A stretch of 64,000 bases of DNA from an uncultured Acetatifactor sp. (GTDB lineage Bacteria > Bacillota > Clostridia > Lachnospirales > Lachnospiraceae): the NCBI GenBank assembly GCA_910579755.1, contig CAJTVB010000002.1:1-64000 (forward strand), in the 5' to 3' direction. Positions 50,974-59,947 of this stretch are shown piece after piece (positions within the stretch are counted from its first letter, which is position 1; each line of letters begins with the position of its first letter). The notes beneath the pieces are model-generated. The model saw only the letters and a program-made list of their open reading frames with translations, did not search any database and was not told where the DNA came from. The translations under genes were made by a program, and so were the position numbers.

Positions 50974-51974
50974 CTACAGGCTTTCCTTTGCGGGGAAGGT
51001 CAGTGTTACTGTGGTATCCGCGCCTTCCCGGGAGGCAATCTGAAGTCCCAGCTCCAGAAACGCGCCAGCTTTTTGCACAGATACAGCCCCATTCCGGTGG
51101 AATTGTATCTGTGACGGCCATTGCTGCCGGTGAAGCCCCTGTCGAAGACCCGGGGGAGCTCATGAGCGGGGATGCCGATTCCGTTGTCACGGACGGTGAG
51201 CTGTACCTGTTTTCCCAGAGGCCGTGCGGAGATTTGAATCACCGGATCTTTTCCGCTGTAGCGGGCGGCATTCTGGAGAAGCTGGCCCAGAATGAAGGCG
51301 GTCCATTTTTCATCGGTATACACAAAGCATTCCAGTCCCCCGGTCTCTACCCGGGTGCCGCTCTGGATCAGGAGGGTGCGGTGATTTGCCACAGCCTGAT
51401 CCACGATTTCCGCCAGCCATATCCGGCGCAGAATGCAGTCCCGCTCCGGGCTTCCCACCCGGGCATAAAACAGGGCCCGTTCCACATGATCCTGAACCTG
51501 ATCCAGCTCAAAGCTCATTTTGCGGCGCAGGTGAGACTCCATGTTCCGGCACATAAGCCGGGCGGCGGTGATAGGGGTCTTGATTTCGTGGACCCATTGT
51601 TCTACATACTCCCGGTACTCTTGCTGAGCGGCCCTGGCGTCGGATACCGCTTCGGTCATAGCCCGTCCCGCCCGGCGGGTCAGGTCGAAGAGCCGCCGTT
51701 CATACAGGCTCTTTGGGGGCGGGACACACTCGGCAAACAGATATTTCTGATCCAGTCCCTCCAAAATGGCCTCTAATTCCCGAAGCCGGATCCGCTGGCG
51801 GAAAAAATCGAACAGCTGCAGCGCTCCAAGGACTGGAACAAGAGCCAGAATCAAAATTATAAGAATTCCGGACTGGGTACCGGTTGCCTTGAGAAAGAGC
51901 ACTGCCGACGCAATGCAGATTACCTGAATCAGAAGCCGGTCCAGGCGGTCAGATAGAAATTCTCCGATAGTCAT
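50974..51974 (-). pseudogene. BceS-type intramembrane-sensing histidine kinase, frameshifted near the C-terminus
   Basis: Two N-terminal helices with almost no extracellular loop (residues about 13-55), then HisKA with EQWVHEIKTPITA and HATPase with LLQNAARYS, DNGIGIPAHEL and STGMGLYLCKKLA. This is the intramembrane-sensing kinase class that partners BceAB. After CKKLA the frame changes: the open frame ends at 51006 with RFWSWDFRLPPG, whereas one frame over gives the family ending FLELGLQIASREG and TVTLTFPAKESL with a stop at 50974. One base is missing near 51058-51066. The start overlaps the response regulator stop. Loss of the last strand may or may not abolish activity. Confidence 0.85.
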
Positions 51975-52648
51975 AGCTGATACCCCATTCCCCGCCGGGT
52001 CTTGATAAAGCCGGGCAGGCCGATTTCCTCCAGTTTGCCTCGCAGGCGTGTTATATTTACGCTTAGAGTGTTGTCATCGATGTAAATTTGACTGTCCCAC
52101 AGCTGATCGATCAGATCGGCCCGGGAGATGATCTCTCCGGCGTGGGACATGAGGAAGGCTAAAATTTTCAGCTCATTTCGTGTCAATTCCACACACGCGT
52201 CCCCTGCACAGGCCGTTCCCCGGGTCAGGCGCAGGGTTAATCCGCCCGCTTCCAGGACATCCGGCTCAGCCCCGCTGCCGGACAGAGCACCGGACCTGCG
52301 CAGAACTGCCTTGATCCTGGCCAGCAGCACCGGGATATTATAGGGCTTGGTAATATAATCGTCCCCGCCCAGACTCAGGGCCCGCAGTTCGTCCGAAGCA
52401 CAGTCCCGGCTGGTGATAAAGATGATGGGGGTGGAGCTGTTCTTTCGGATGCGGGCGCACAGGGACATGCCGTCCCGGCCCGGAAGTCCCAGGTCCAACA
52501 GGATCAGGTCAGGAGAAGACGCACTGACCTGTTTGGGAACATCAGTAAAATCGGTAATAGCAGCGGTCTGAAAGCCTTCGTTTGCCAGCAAAAGGGCCAG
52601 CTCTTCCCGAATGGCAGGATCATCTTCGATAATCACTATTTTGGGCAT
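51971..52648 (-). CDS. BceR-type OmpR-family response regulator
   Basis: A 225-residue regulator. The ATG at 52648 has AGGAGG upstream; the frame to 52693 adds 15 unsupported residues. Phosphoacceptor D52 is in LILLDLGLPG, and the winged-helix domain contains LTRNELKILAFLMSHAGEI and DNTLSVNITRLRGKL. Its stop overlaps the kinase start. It would activate the transporter genes through the palindrome at 50934. Confidence 0.93.
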   Translation of the reverse strand: MPKIVIIEDDPAIREELALLLANEGFQTAAITDFTDVPKQVSASSPDLILLDLGLPGRDGMSLCARIRKNSSTPIIFITSRDCASDELRALSLGGDDYITKPYNIPVLLARIKAVLRRSGALSGSGAEPDVLEAGGLTLRLTRGTACAGDACVELTRNELKILAFLMSHAGEIISRADLIDQLWDSQIYIDDNTLSVNITRLRGKLEEIGLPGFIKTRRGMGYQL

Positions 52649-52713
52649 ATCATACCTCCTGTGAGACTTTACCATAAATTGCCATACGGCCATTACATGC
52701 CACGATTAAGGAC

Positions 52714-52741
52714 ATTTTACCACAGGAGCCGTAAATCGTAA
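52714..52741 (-). promoter_or_regulatory. Promoter of the BceRS-like genes
   Basis: On the minus strand TTACGA and TAAAAT are separated by 16 bases, about 65 bases before the regulator start. It is back to back with the importer locus 2 promoter. Confidence 0.45.
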
Positions 52742-52816
52742 CCTTGCGGAAAAGGTTTTGTGAAAAAGTACAATTATTGCGATTTGATTTTGGGAATATT
52801 ATATAAAAATTGAAAA

Positions 52817-52830
52817 AACAAAAACGTTTT
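52817..52830. promoter_or_regulatory. LacI-type operator O1 of importer locus 2
   Basis: AACAAAAACGTTTT, identical to O2 and O3; it lies immediately upstream of the -35 box. Confidence 0.75.
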
Positions 52831-52831
52831 G

Positions 52832-52860
52832 TTGACAAAAGGGATTATTGATATCATAAT
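52832..52860 (+). promoter_or_regulatory. Promoter of importer locus 2
   Basis: TTGACA and CATAAT with a 17-base spacer. It is bracketed by operators O1 and O2, whose centres are 51 bp apart, close to five helical turns, so a tetrameric repressor could loop the promoter out. Confidence 0.8.
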
Positions 52861-52867
52861 GATAAAT

Positions 52868-52881
52868 AACAAAAACGTTTT
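52868..52881. promoter_or_regulatory. LacI-type operator O2 of importer locus 2
   Basis: AACAAAAACGTTTT, beginning 7 bases downstream of the -10 and thus covering the transcription start. Confidence 0.75.
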
Positions 52882-52946
52882 TCTTTTTGGGAAGTTTGGC
52901 ATATGTGTGAAATGCCGGAAGCAGTTCAGGAGACGAGGGGCAGGAG

Positions 52947-54983
52947 ATGTTTGATATGAAGGGCAGGAGATGCTGTTTTGCGGCGGCTATGATGATGGCA
53001 GGAAGCTTATGCTTATGCGCCTGCGGCCGGACGGAGGATTCGGAAGCCGGAGGGAAAGCTGATTCCCCGGGCCGGCAGGAGAGTATGGAATCGGAAAATA
53101 AAGAAGCGGAAAATAAAGAAACGGAAAATAAGGAACCGGAAAACGGGGAATCCCGCAGTGGGTCTGAAGAAGGTGCAGATTCAGGAGCGGAGGGTCTTTT
53201 GGGAGAATCCGAAGAAAGCATCCTATCCGGCGAGGGCATCCTTTCGGGCAGAAAACAGTATCATTTGGAAAGCTTCGGCGAAAATGTCTGGTTTTTCTCT
53301 CCCCAGGATGATCCGGAGGCGGTACAGCAGGAGCTGGACGCGCTCTGGGGAAGGCAGGAGACCAATCAGTTCGGCGATGCCCGGTATGCGGTATATTTTC
53401 TGCCGGGGGAGTACGACGACAGTATCCGGCCCAAGGTAGGATTTTACACTCAGCTGGCCGGTCTGGGAGCCATGCCGGATGAGGTTTCGCTGTATACGGT
53501 GGGATGTGACGCCAGATGGCTGGGGGATAACAAAAATCATAACGCCACCTGCAATTTCTGGAGAGGGATAGAGAATCTGTCCGCAAGAGATTACGTGACC
53601 TGGGCAGTATCTCAGGCAACCTTTATGAGGCGGGTGCATCTGGAAAAAACCATATATCTGCATGATGCCAACGGCTGGAGCAGCGGAGGGTTTCTCTCCA
53701 ACAGCAAGGTGGAGCTGGCGGTGAATTCCGGAAGCCAGCAGCAGTGGCTTTCCAGAAACTGCGACTGGGGCGCCTGGCTGGGGGAGAATTGGAATATGGT
53801 ATTTGCGGGCATTCAGGAGGGAAAGACTCCGGAGGGAACCTGGCCGGAGCACGCCTACACGGATGTGCCCGTGGTGGAGGAGATCCGGGAAAAGCCTTAT
53901 CTGACCTATGACGCGGAGCGGGGCTTTGGCGTATACGTTCCTGACGTGCGCCGGGAAGCTGTGGGCGTGGACTGGACGCCGGGAGAATTTCTTCCTATAG
54001 AGGATTTTTACATAGCCAGGCCCTTTGAGGATACGGCGGAAACTATCAATGCCGCATTGGAGTCCGGAAAGCATTTGTTTCTGACTCCCGGCATCTATCA
54101 GCTGACGGAGCCTATCCGGGTGGAGCGGGACGGAACCATTGTGCTGGGCACAGGGCTGGCCACACTGCGCTCCATGGAGGGAAATGCCTGTATGGAGACG
54201 GCGGGGGACGCCAGGATCACTCTTGCGGGAATTCTTTTTGATGCGGGCCCCGGTGAAACGGAGTATCTGCTGAAGGTGGGAAGCGAACCGGAAAAGGACC
54301 GGGAGACGCAGGCGGCACCGGAGGAAGGCGCAGTTCAAAATGAGTCTGCGGCGGAAGGAACCGGCGAATCGGAACCTGCCACGCTGCTGGCGGATCTGTT
54401 TTTCCGGGTGGGCGGCGCCAAGGGATATAACACGGATGTGAAATGCTGTGTGAACATATATCAGGATCATGTAATCGGTGACAATTTCTGGGTATGGAGG
54501 GCTGACCACGGCTCCGGTGTGGGCTGGGAGAAGAATCGGGCCGCCAATGGGATCCGGGTAGCCGGGGATGATGTGACCATTTACGCGCTGATGGTGGAGC
54601 ATTTTCAGGAATACCAGACCATCTGGGAGGGAGAGAACGGGAAAATCATTTTCTACCAGTGTGAGATCCCCTACGATGTGCCGGATCAGGAGAGCTGGAA
54701 AAGCCATGAGGGTGCAGTTAACGGCTTCGCCTCCATAAAGCTCACCGATACGGCGAAGAATCATGAGTCCTGGGGGCTGGGGATTTACCTGTACAACCGG
54801 GATGCCCAGGTAGAGCTTCACAGCGCCATGGAGGTGCCGGAGGACGCAGATGTCCGTGTGCATCATATCTGTACGGTGATGATTACCGGAAATCCCGGTA
54901 TGAGTCATATTATTAACGAGGAGGGCGACGGGGTAATGACCGGAGGCGCCAGAGCCGTGATCCTGGAGTGGGGCGGACAGTAG
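52947..54983 (+). CDS. Lipoprotein with right-handed beta-helix-like domain, unknown function
   Basis: A 678-residue lipoprotein (CLCAC lipobox, cysteine near residue 26). A Glu/Asn-rich linker with repeats of the type SENKEAENKETENKE spans residues 45-70. The main part looks like pectate-lyase-like parallel beta-helices: residues 110-280 contain WAVSQATFMRRVHLEKTIYL and GGFLSNSKVELAVNSGSQQQ, residues 360-660 contain GKHLFLTPGIYQLTEPIRVE and GTIVLGTGLATLRS. Two helical domains in tandem resemble GH55-type beta-1,3-glucanases in outline, but I cannot identify catalytic residues. It is first in the operon controlled by the operators that also precede GH5, so a glucan-binding or glucan-cleaving role is plausible. 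Confidence 0.6.
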   Translation: MFDMKGRRCCFAAAMMMAGSLCLCACGRTEDSEAGGKADSPGRQESMESENKEAENKETENKEPENGESRSGSEEGADSGAEGLLGESEESILSGEGILSGRKQYHLESFGENVWFFSPQDDPEAVQQELDALWGRQETNQFGDARYAVYFLPGEYDDSIRPKVGFYTQLAGLGAMPDEVSLYTVGCDARWLGDNKNHNATCNFWRGIENLSARDYVTWAVSQATFMRRVHLEKTIYLHDANGWSSGGFLSNSKVELAVNSGSQQQWLSRNCDWGAWLGENWNMVFAGIQEGKTPEGTWPEHAYTDVPVVEEIREKPYLTYDAERGFGVYVPDVRREAVGVDWTPGEFLPIEDFYIARPFEDTAETINAALESGKHLFLTPGIYQLTEPIRVERDGTIVLGTGLATLRSMEGNACMETAGDARITLAGILFDAGPGETEYLLKVGSEPEKDRETQAAPEEGAVQNESAAEGTGESEPATLLADLFFRVGGAKGYNTDVKCCVNIYQDHVIGDNFWVWRADHGSGVGWEKNRAANGIRVAGDDVTIYALMVEHFQEYQTIWEGENGKIIFYQCEIPYDVPDQESWKSHEGAVNGFASIKLTDTAKNHESWGLGIYLYNRDAQVELHSAMEVPEDADVRVHHICTVMITGNPGMSHIINEEGDGVMTGGARAVILEWGGQ

Positions 54984-55089
54984 TTGACTTGGTTGTGACA
55001 GGCGGGAAGCGTTATTTTCCCAACAATGCTCTGCAAATAAGACAAATGGCAGGGCAAAGGCCTGTTTTCAATAGAAAAGGAGGATATTT

Positions 55090-56841
55090 ATGAAAGTAAA
55101 GAAGGTTTTGGGACTGCTGCTGGCAGTGTCTATGACTGTGGGAATGCTTGCCGGATGCGGAAATGACGGAAATGATCAGCCTGCGGGCAACAGCACCGGA
55201 CAGAGCTCCGGCGGCCAGGAAGGCGGAAACGGCAGCCAGGACGATGGAAACGGAGGGGATGCCGGCAACGGCCAGGAAGAGGCAAAGGATCCGTTTTACA
55301 TGACCCTGGATCCCAATGTGAGCGGCGAGATCGACATTATGACCTGGTCGGGGGACAGCGTTTACCATACCGATATGGGACACTGGGACGCTTCCGAGCA
55401 GGAGGACCTGACAAGCGGTAATGTGGCTATGGTATATGCCATGGCAAAGAAATTCAATGAAATGTATCCTAATGTAAAGATTAATCTGTATGCCAAGACT
55501 GATGACGGAAACAGCAACGACACCTCCTGGAGCCAGGAGCTGGAAAATTTCCGGGCGGAACACGGAAAGTATCCTGACATTTACTGCTCCATGATGCTTC
55601 CCCAGGATGTGGCCGACGGCATGGTGGCGGATCTGTCCGTGTACAGCGACGATCCTCTGTACCAGTCCTTCAACAGCTCTATTATGGACATGATGAACTA
55701 TTATGGCGTGCAGGCAGGACTTCCTCAGTATATGATCCCCTGGGGTGTGTATGTGAATCGTGAGCTGGCGGAGGTGAACAACATCGACGCTCCCGATCCC
55801 GACTGGACCATCGACGATTACACGGATTTTGTCACTTCGGCTGACAATACCAGGTTCTGGGGCCTGATCTACGGAGCTTCCTCCACACAGTTCATCGGCA
55901 CCGGTGTAGATACCGTAAACGCCGCGCTGCGCGAGGGCAAGGAGGTGGACATTGCCTCCGATCAGGTTATGAGCCTGCTGGACTATATTCCCAAGTGGTC
56001 TTCCTCTGAAGTCTGGGCAAAGTACAACGAGGGAGCCATCGATGCATCGATCATGGATGACGGCGGATGGTGGAGCTATAAGTTCTTCTGCAAGAATTAT
56101 GTGCTGACAAACGCAGGTGACCCCTGGTTCTTTAACTCTGCTGCTCTGGGACAGAACGAGGACGGCACATGGCCCGAGAATGCCATTCAGTCCGGCGACT
56201 GGGACATTTATCCCAGACCCTCCACGGATTACCGGGGGAACAACGTGGGTATCGTAATTGATCCCATGGCGCTGCACAATTTTGCGATGGATGACGGAGA
56301 TCCGGCATTAAGCGATGAGGAAAAGGCAAGAATGGATCTGGCGTATGCCTTCGGTTCCTACTGGTGTGGTTCCACCGAGGCCATGCAGGCCAGAGCGGAT
56401 CAGATGTACAATGACAACGGCACTATGAAGACTGCTCTGAATGATTCCTTCCCGCTGGTCACCGGCGAGGAGTTTGACAAACAGATGGAAATCTGGTACA
56501 ACGGCGGCGGCCATGCCCGTTTTGCTGACGAAGATTTGATGCCCGGCTTCCAGTATGTGCTGCAGCTGTGGGAGGAAGGCGCTATCTACGACTACTCCGA
56601 CAAGTGCTATCCCTGCAAGGTGATGGTGGACGGCACGGAGACCAGCTGTCTGTATGAGTGGGAAAACATGACCAACAGCGAAGTATCCGGCGTGGGTGAG
56701 AACGATCCCAGCTGGCTTGACACCATCAAGGCAAATCTGCCTGACTGGAATACGAAATCCAGAGAGAGGTTTGCGGAGGCTCAGGAGAACCTGAAAAAGG
56801 GACTGAAGGATTACTATGGACTGACCGACTCGGATTTTTAA
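55090..56841 (+). CDS. Large sugar-binding lipoprotein of importer locus 2
   Basis: A 583-residue binding lipoprotein: LAGC lipobox (cysteine at residue 22), then a Gly/Asn/Gln-rich linker to about residue 60, then a family 1 binding fold (EIDIMTWSGDSVYHTDM, PDIYCSMMLPQDVADGMVAD, PQYMIPWGVYVNREL). It is longer than the usual 430 residues because of insertions in the C-terminal lobe. GGAGGATA precedes the ATG. It corresponds in role to the second binding protein of locus 1 but is placed ahead of the giant one, and is separated from it by a stable hairpin. Confidence 0.9.
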   Translation: MKVKKVLGLLLAVSMTVGMLAGCGNDGNDQPAGNSTGQSSGGQEGGNGSQDDGNGGDAGNGQEEAKDPFYMTLDPNVSGEIDIMTWSGDSVYHTDMGHWDASEQEDLTSGNVAMVYAMAKKFNEMYPNVKINLYAKTDDGNSNDTSWSQELENFRAEHGKYPDIYCSMMLPQDVADGMVADLSVYSDDPLYQSFNSSIMDMMNYYGVQAGLPQYMIPWGVYVNRELAEVNNIDAPDPDWTIDDYTDFVTSADNTRFWGLIYGASSTQFIGTGVDTVNAALREGKEVDIASDQVMSLLDYIPKWSSSEVWAKYNEGAIDASIMDDGGWWSYKFFCKNYVLTNAGDPWFFNSAALGQNEDGTWPENAIQSGDWDIYPRPSTDYRGNNVGIVIDPMALHNFAMDDGDPALSDEEKARMDLAYAFGSYWCGSTEAMQARADQMYNDNGTMKTALNDSFPLVTGEEFDKQMEIWYNGGGHARFADEDLMPGFQYVLQLWEEGAIYDYSDKCYPCKVMVDGTETSCLYEWENMTNSEVSGVGENDPSWLDTIKANLPDWNTKSRERFAEAQENLKKGLKDYYGLTDSDF

Positions 56842-56891
56842 GGAAAGAACCGGCAATTCCGCTGATGCGGGAAGGTAACAGTACAAACATC

Positions 56892-56915
56892 AAAGGAAGG
56901 GCTTGCCCTTCCTTT
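56892..56915 (+). terminator. Intra-operon hairpin after the binding lipoprotein
   Basis: AAAGGAAGGG and CCCTTCCTTT form a perfect 10-base stem around CTTG with four T at its end. Placed between an abundant binding protein and the rest of the operon, it may cause partial termination or protect the upstream mRNA 3' end. Confidence 0.6.
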
Positions 56916-56932
56916 TCAAAAGGAGCACATTC

Positions 56933-59900
56933 ATGAAGTCGAAAATGGCGGGGATCTTAAAAAAAGGAATCATATGGGCTGCCGTGGCCGCAGTGTGCGG
57001 AGGGGGCCTTTATCTGGTTTTCAGCAGGAACCATGCCGAATACGTGGAGGATGTCAGCCCTGAGGAACTGAGGCAGGCCTATGAACTTTTGTCAGGTTCC
57101 CTTGTCTCTTCGGACTACATGTATACGGATTATCTGATGTACCTGGACGAGGGTCCGGGTGCGGGAAGCCATACGGCGTCTCCCAGGGGAGGAACGGCTT
57201 ATGAGCCGGACCAGGGACAGCCGGCCTACGGGGAAAAGGCTTCGGTTTTGAGGTATGGGGAGAGTGTTGAGTATAAAGTAAATGTGGATCAGGCAGGGGT
57301 CTATTATCTGGCGGTGGATTATTTTTCCGCCGGAAATTCCTATCTTGACTATACGGTGGAGGTAAACCTGAACGGCAAAGCTCCGTATCAGGAGTGGAAG
57401 ACCGTGGAGCTGTCTCTCTACTGGCAGGATTCCGTGGAGGAGTATCTGAAGGATCGTTACGGGGATGAGATCGCCCCGGTTCAGAGCAGAGTGGAGCAGT
57501 GGAATCACACGTGGCTCTACAACAATACATACTCCTCCACCCATCCCTTGTATATGACCCTGGAGGCGGGGGAAAATGTGATCACATTGACAAACCGCTC
57601 CAATGACGGGCTGGCGCTGGGAACGCTGTACGTGGAGGCGCCTGGGGATGAGACGCCCTCCTATGAGGAATACAGGGCTATGTATGCGGGGGAACAGCCG
57701 GTATCAAAGGACGATACCATTGTCATTGGTGCCACGGATTATCTGATCAAAAATTCCGCGGAGATCATCTACAAGTCCACTGCGGATCCGGCCATGACGC
57801 CCTATGATACGGAATACAAGCTGTTAAATACCCTGTCCTGGACCAAACCCGGCAACCAGATCAGCTATGCGTTGACGGTGGAAAAGGCGGGATTGTATCA
57901 GCTGGGTTTCCATTACATGAACAACAAGGAGGAGTTCCATTCCTACGAAAGCATCCGCATTGACGGAAAGGTGCCCTTCAAGGAGCTGGAGTGCTATGCC
58001 TTTCCCTACAGTGACAGCGGCTGGGCCAACGAGGTGCTTTCGGATGGGGAGGGAAATCCTTACTATATTTATCTGTCTGCCGGGGAGCATGTGCTGACCC
58101 TGAAGACGGAAATGGAGCCTGTGGTGTCCGCCTGGCGGTACGGACAGCTGATTGCGGAGCATGTGACGCAGCTTTCTCTGGACATCAAGAAAATATCCGG
58201 TCAGGATGCCGACAAGCACAGGACCTGGAAGATGACTCAGTATCTTCCGCAGATACCGGATTATCTGGCGGCGTACAAGACCATTCTGCAGCATATCCGG
58301 TTTGAGCTTCAGACGGAATCGGAATTTGGGATCAACGGGGCGATTCTGACCTATCTGGATAAGGCGGAGATCTTTATCGACGATATGGCAGAATACCCGG
58401 ACGAGATCGCTTTGTATACCACCAGCCTTACCGGAGCGGACAATTCCGTTCTGGTGGCGGTGAGCAAGTTTACGTCCTCCGTTATGACCGTGAATTTTTC
58501 GTTGGACACGGTTTATGCTTTCGGCCAGGATCAGATGCCGAAGGCCCGGGCCGGCATTTTTGCCAAGGCTGCCGATGGTATCCGGACCGTGTATTATTCC
58601 TTTGTGTCGGACAAATACAAGACCACCTCGGCCCAGGAGGATGAGCTGAATATCTGGGTGTCCCGGGCGCTGACTCACGTGGATCTGCTGCAGAAGCTGG
58701 CGGATACGGAGTTCACCCCCAAGACGGGCATTAAGGTAAAGATTTCCGTGATGCCGGATGCCAACAAGCTGACCCTGGCCTGTGCGGCGGGAGAGACGCC
58801 GGACATCGCGCTGGGACTAAGCTCCCACATGCCCTTTGATCTGGCCTGCCGCGGCGCGCTCTATGACCTGACTCAGTTTGAGGATTACTGGCAGGTGGCC
58901 AACCGTTTTGTGGCGGGGGCGCTGGTACCCTACACCTACAACGAGGGCATCTATGCCATGCCGGAGACTCTGGATTTCGACGCGGTGATTTACCGCACGG
59001 ATATTTTTGAAAACCTGGGACTGGAGGTGCCGGATACCTGGGATGAGCTGGTGGATCTTCTGCCCAGCCTTCAGAGGTACGGCATGAATTTCTACCATAA
59101 CATTTCCTCGGGTGTGGGCTATAAGTGGTTTTACCAGACCACTCCCCTGATTTTCCAGAACGGGGGTCAGCTGTATGCGGAGGACGGCACCATGACGGCC
59201 ATCGACCAGCCCGGGGCGGTGAAGGGCTTAAAGCGCCTGGGAGAGCTGTTTGTGGCTTATTCCCTGGACACCCAGGTACAGGAATTTTTCAATTCCTTCC
59301 GCTATTCCGTGCTGCCTATAGGCATTATTGACTCCAACACCTATGTGCTGATCAAAAACGGCGCCACGGAGCTGGAGGGGCAGTGGAAGCTGGCGCCGTA
59401 CCTGGGAACGGTGCAGGAGGACGGCACTATAAACCGTAATTTTGTTGCCAATGGCAGCGGAGGCGTGATTTTTGCGGCTACCAAAAGGGCGGCAGAGGCC
59501 TGGGAGTTTATGAAGTGGTGGACCAGTGAGGAGACTCAGGTGGAATATACCTATACCCTGCGCTCTACCTACGGCGATACCTATTTCTGGCTTCCCTCCA
59601 ATGTCAATGCGCTGGAGCAGGCGCCCATTGACCAGGAGGATAAGGAGATTATTCTGGACATGGTGCGTGAGCTTCGGGATGTGCCCAGGACTCCGGGGCA
59701 GTATCTGCTGGAGCGGTCCATTTCCGATATCTGGAACGCCATGGTATTTGACGGAACCTCCGCCCAGGTGGCGGCGGACGAGAAGGCGATCGCAATTAAC
59801 CGGGAAATCCGCAAGAAGATGCAGGAGCTGGGCTATTATGACGGGAACGGAAACCGTCTGAAGGAGTATGTAATCCGGGATGTGGATTGGATACAGGAAC

Positions 59901-59947
59901 AGATGGACCGTGCGAAAGAGGGAGGTGAGCAGGCATGGAGCAGGTAA
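56933..59947 (+). CDS. Giant membrane-anchored solute-binding protein of importer locus 2
   Basis: A 1004-residue paralogue of the protein at 10785. The ATG at 56933 has AAAGGAG 8 bases upstream; the in-frame ATG at 56903 lies within the hairpin and is not supported. A signal-anchor helix (residues about 12-32) lacks a lipobox. Two beta-rich lectin-like modules follow (GVYYLAVDYFSAGNSYLDYT, then GLYQLGFHYMNNKEEFHSYE), a helical spacer, and the family 1 binding domain from about residue 590 (LNIWVSRALTHVDLLQKLAD, YAMPETLDFDAVIYRTDIFE, AWEFMKWWTSEETQ). It would bring polymer-binding domains next to the transport subunits. Its end overlaps the next permease by 13 bases. Confidence 0.88.
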   Translation: MKSKMAGILKKGIIWAAVAAVCGGGLYLVFSRNHAEYVEDVSPEELRQAYELLSGSLVSSDYMYTDYLMYLDEGPGAGSHTASPRGGTAYEPDQGQPAYGEKASVLRYGESVEYKVNVDQAGVYYLAVDYFSAGNSYLDYTVEVNLNGKAPYQEWKTVELSLYWQDSVEEYLKDRYGDEIAPVQSRVEQWNHTWLYNNTYSSTHPLYMTLEAGENVITLTNRSNDGLALGTLYVEAPGDETPSYEEYRAMYAGEQPVSKDDTIVIGATDYLIKNSAEIIYKSTADPAMTPYDTEYKLLNTLSWTKPGNQISYALTVEKAGLYQLGFHYMNNKEEFHSYESIRIDGKVPFKELECYAFPYSDSGWANEVLSDGEGNPYYIYLSAGEHVLTLKTEMEPVVSAWRYGQLIAEHVTQLSLDIKKISGQDADKHRTWKMTQYLPQIPDYLAAYKTILQHIRFELQTESEFGINGAILTYLDKAEIFIDDMAEYPDEIALYTTSLTGADNSVLVAVSKFTSSVMTVNFSLDTVYAFGQDQMPKARAGIFAKAADGIRTVYYSFVSDKYKTTSAQEDELNIWVSRALTHVDLLQKLADTEFTPKTGIKVKISVMPDANKLTLACAAGETPDIALGLSSHMPFDLACRGALYDLTQFEDYWQVANRFVAGALVPYTYNEGIYAMPETLDFDAVIYRTDIFENLGLEVPDTWDELVDLLPSLQRYGMNFYHNISSGVGYKWFYQTTPLIFQNGGQLYAEDGTMTAIDQPGAVKGLKRLGELFVAYSLDTQVQEFFNSFRYSVLPIGIIDSNTYVLIKNGATELEGQWKLAPYLGTVQEDGTINRNFVANGSGGVIFAATKRAAEAWEFMKWWTSEETQVEYTYTLRSTYGDTYFWLPSNVNALEQAPIDQEDKEIILDMVRELRDVPRTPGQYLLERSISDIWNAMVFDGTSAQVAADEKAIAINREIRKKMQELGYYDGNGNRLKEYVIRDVDWIQEQMDRAKEGGEQAWSR

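Noticed and set aside
50988..51776. A 262-codon plus-strand frame
   Set aside because: Antisense of the BceS-type kinase, whose HisKA and HATPase motifs are unambiguous on the other strand.
53223..54908. A 561-codon minus-strand frame
   Set aside because: Antisense of the beta-helix lipoprotein with shadow-like composition and no ribosome binding site.
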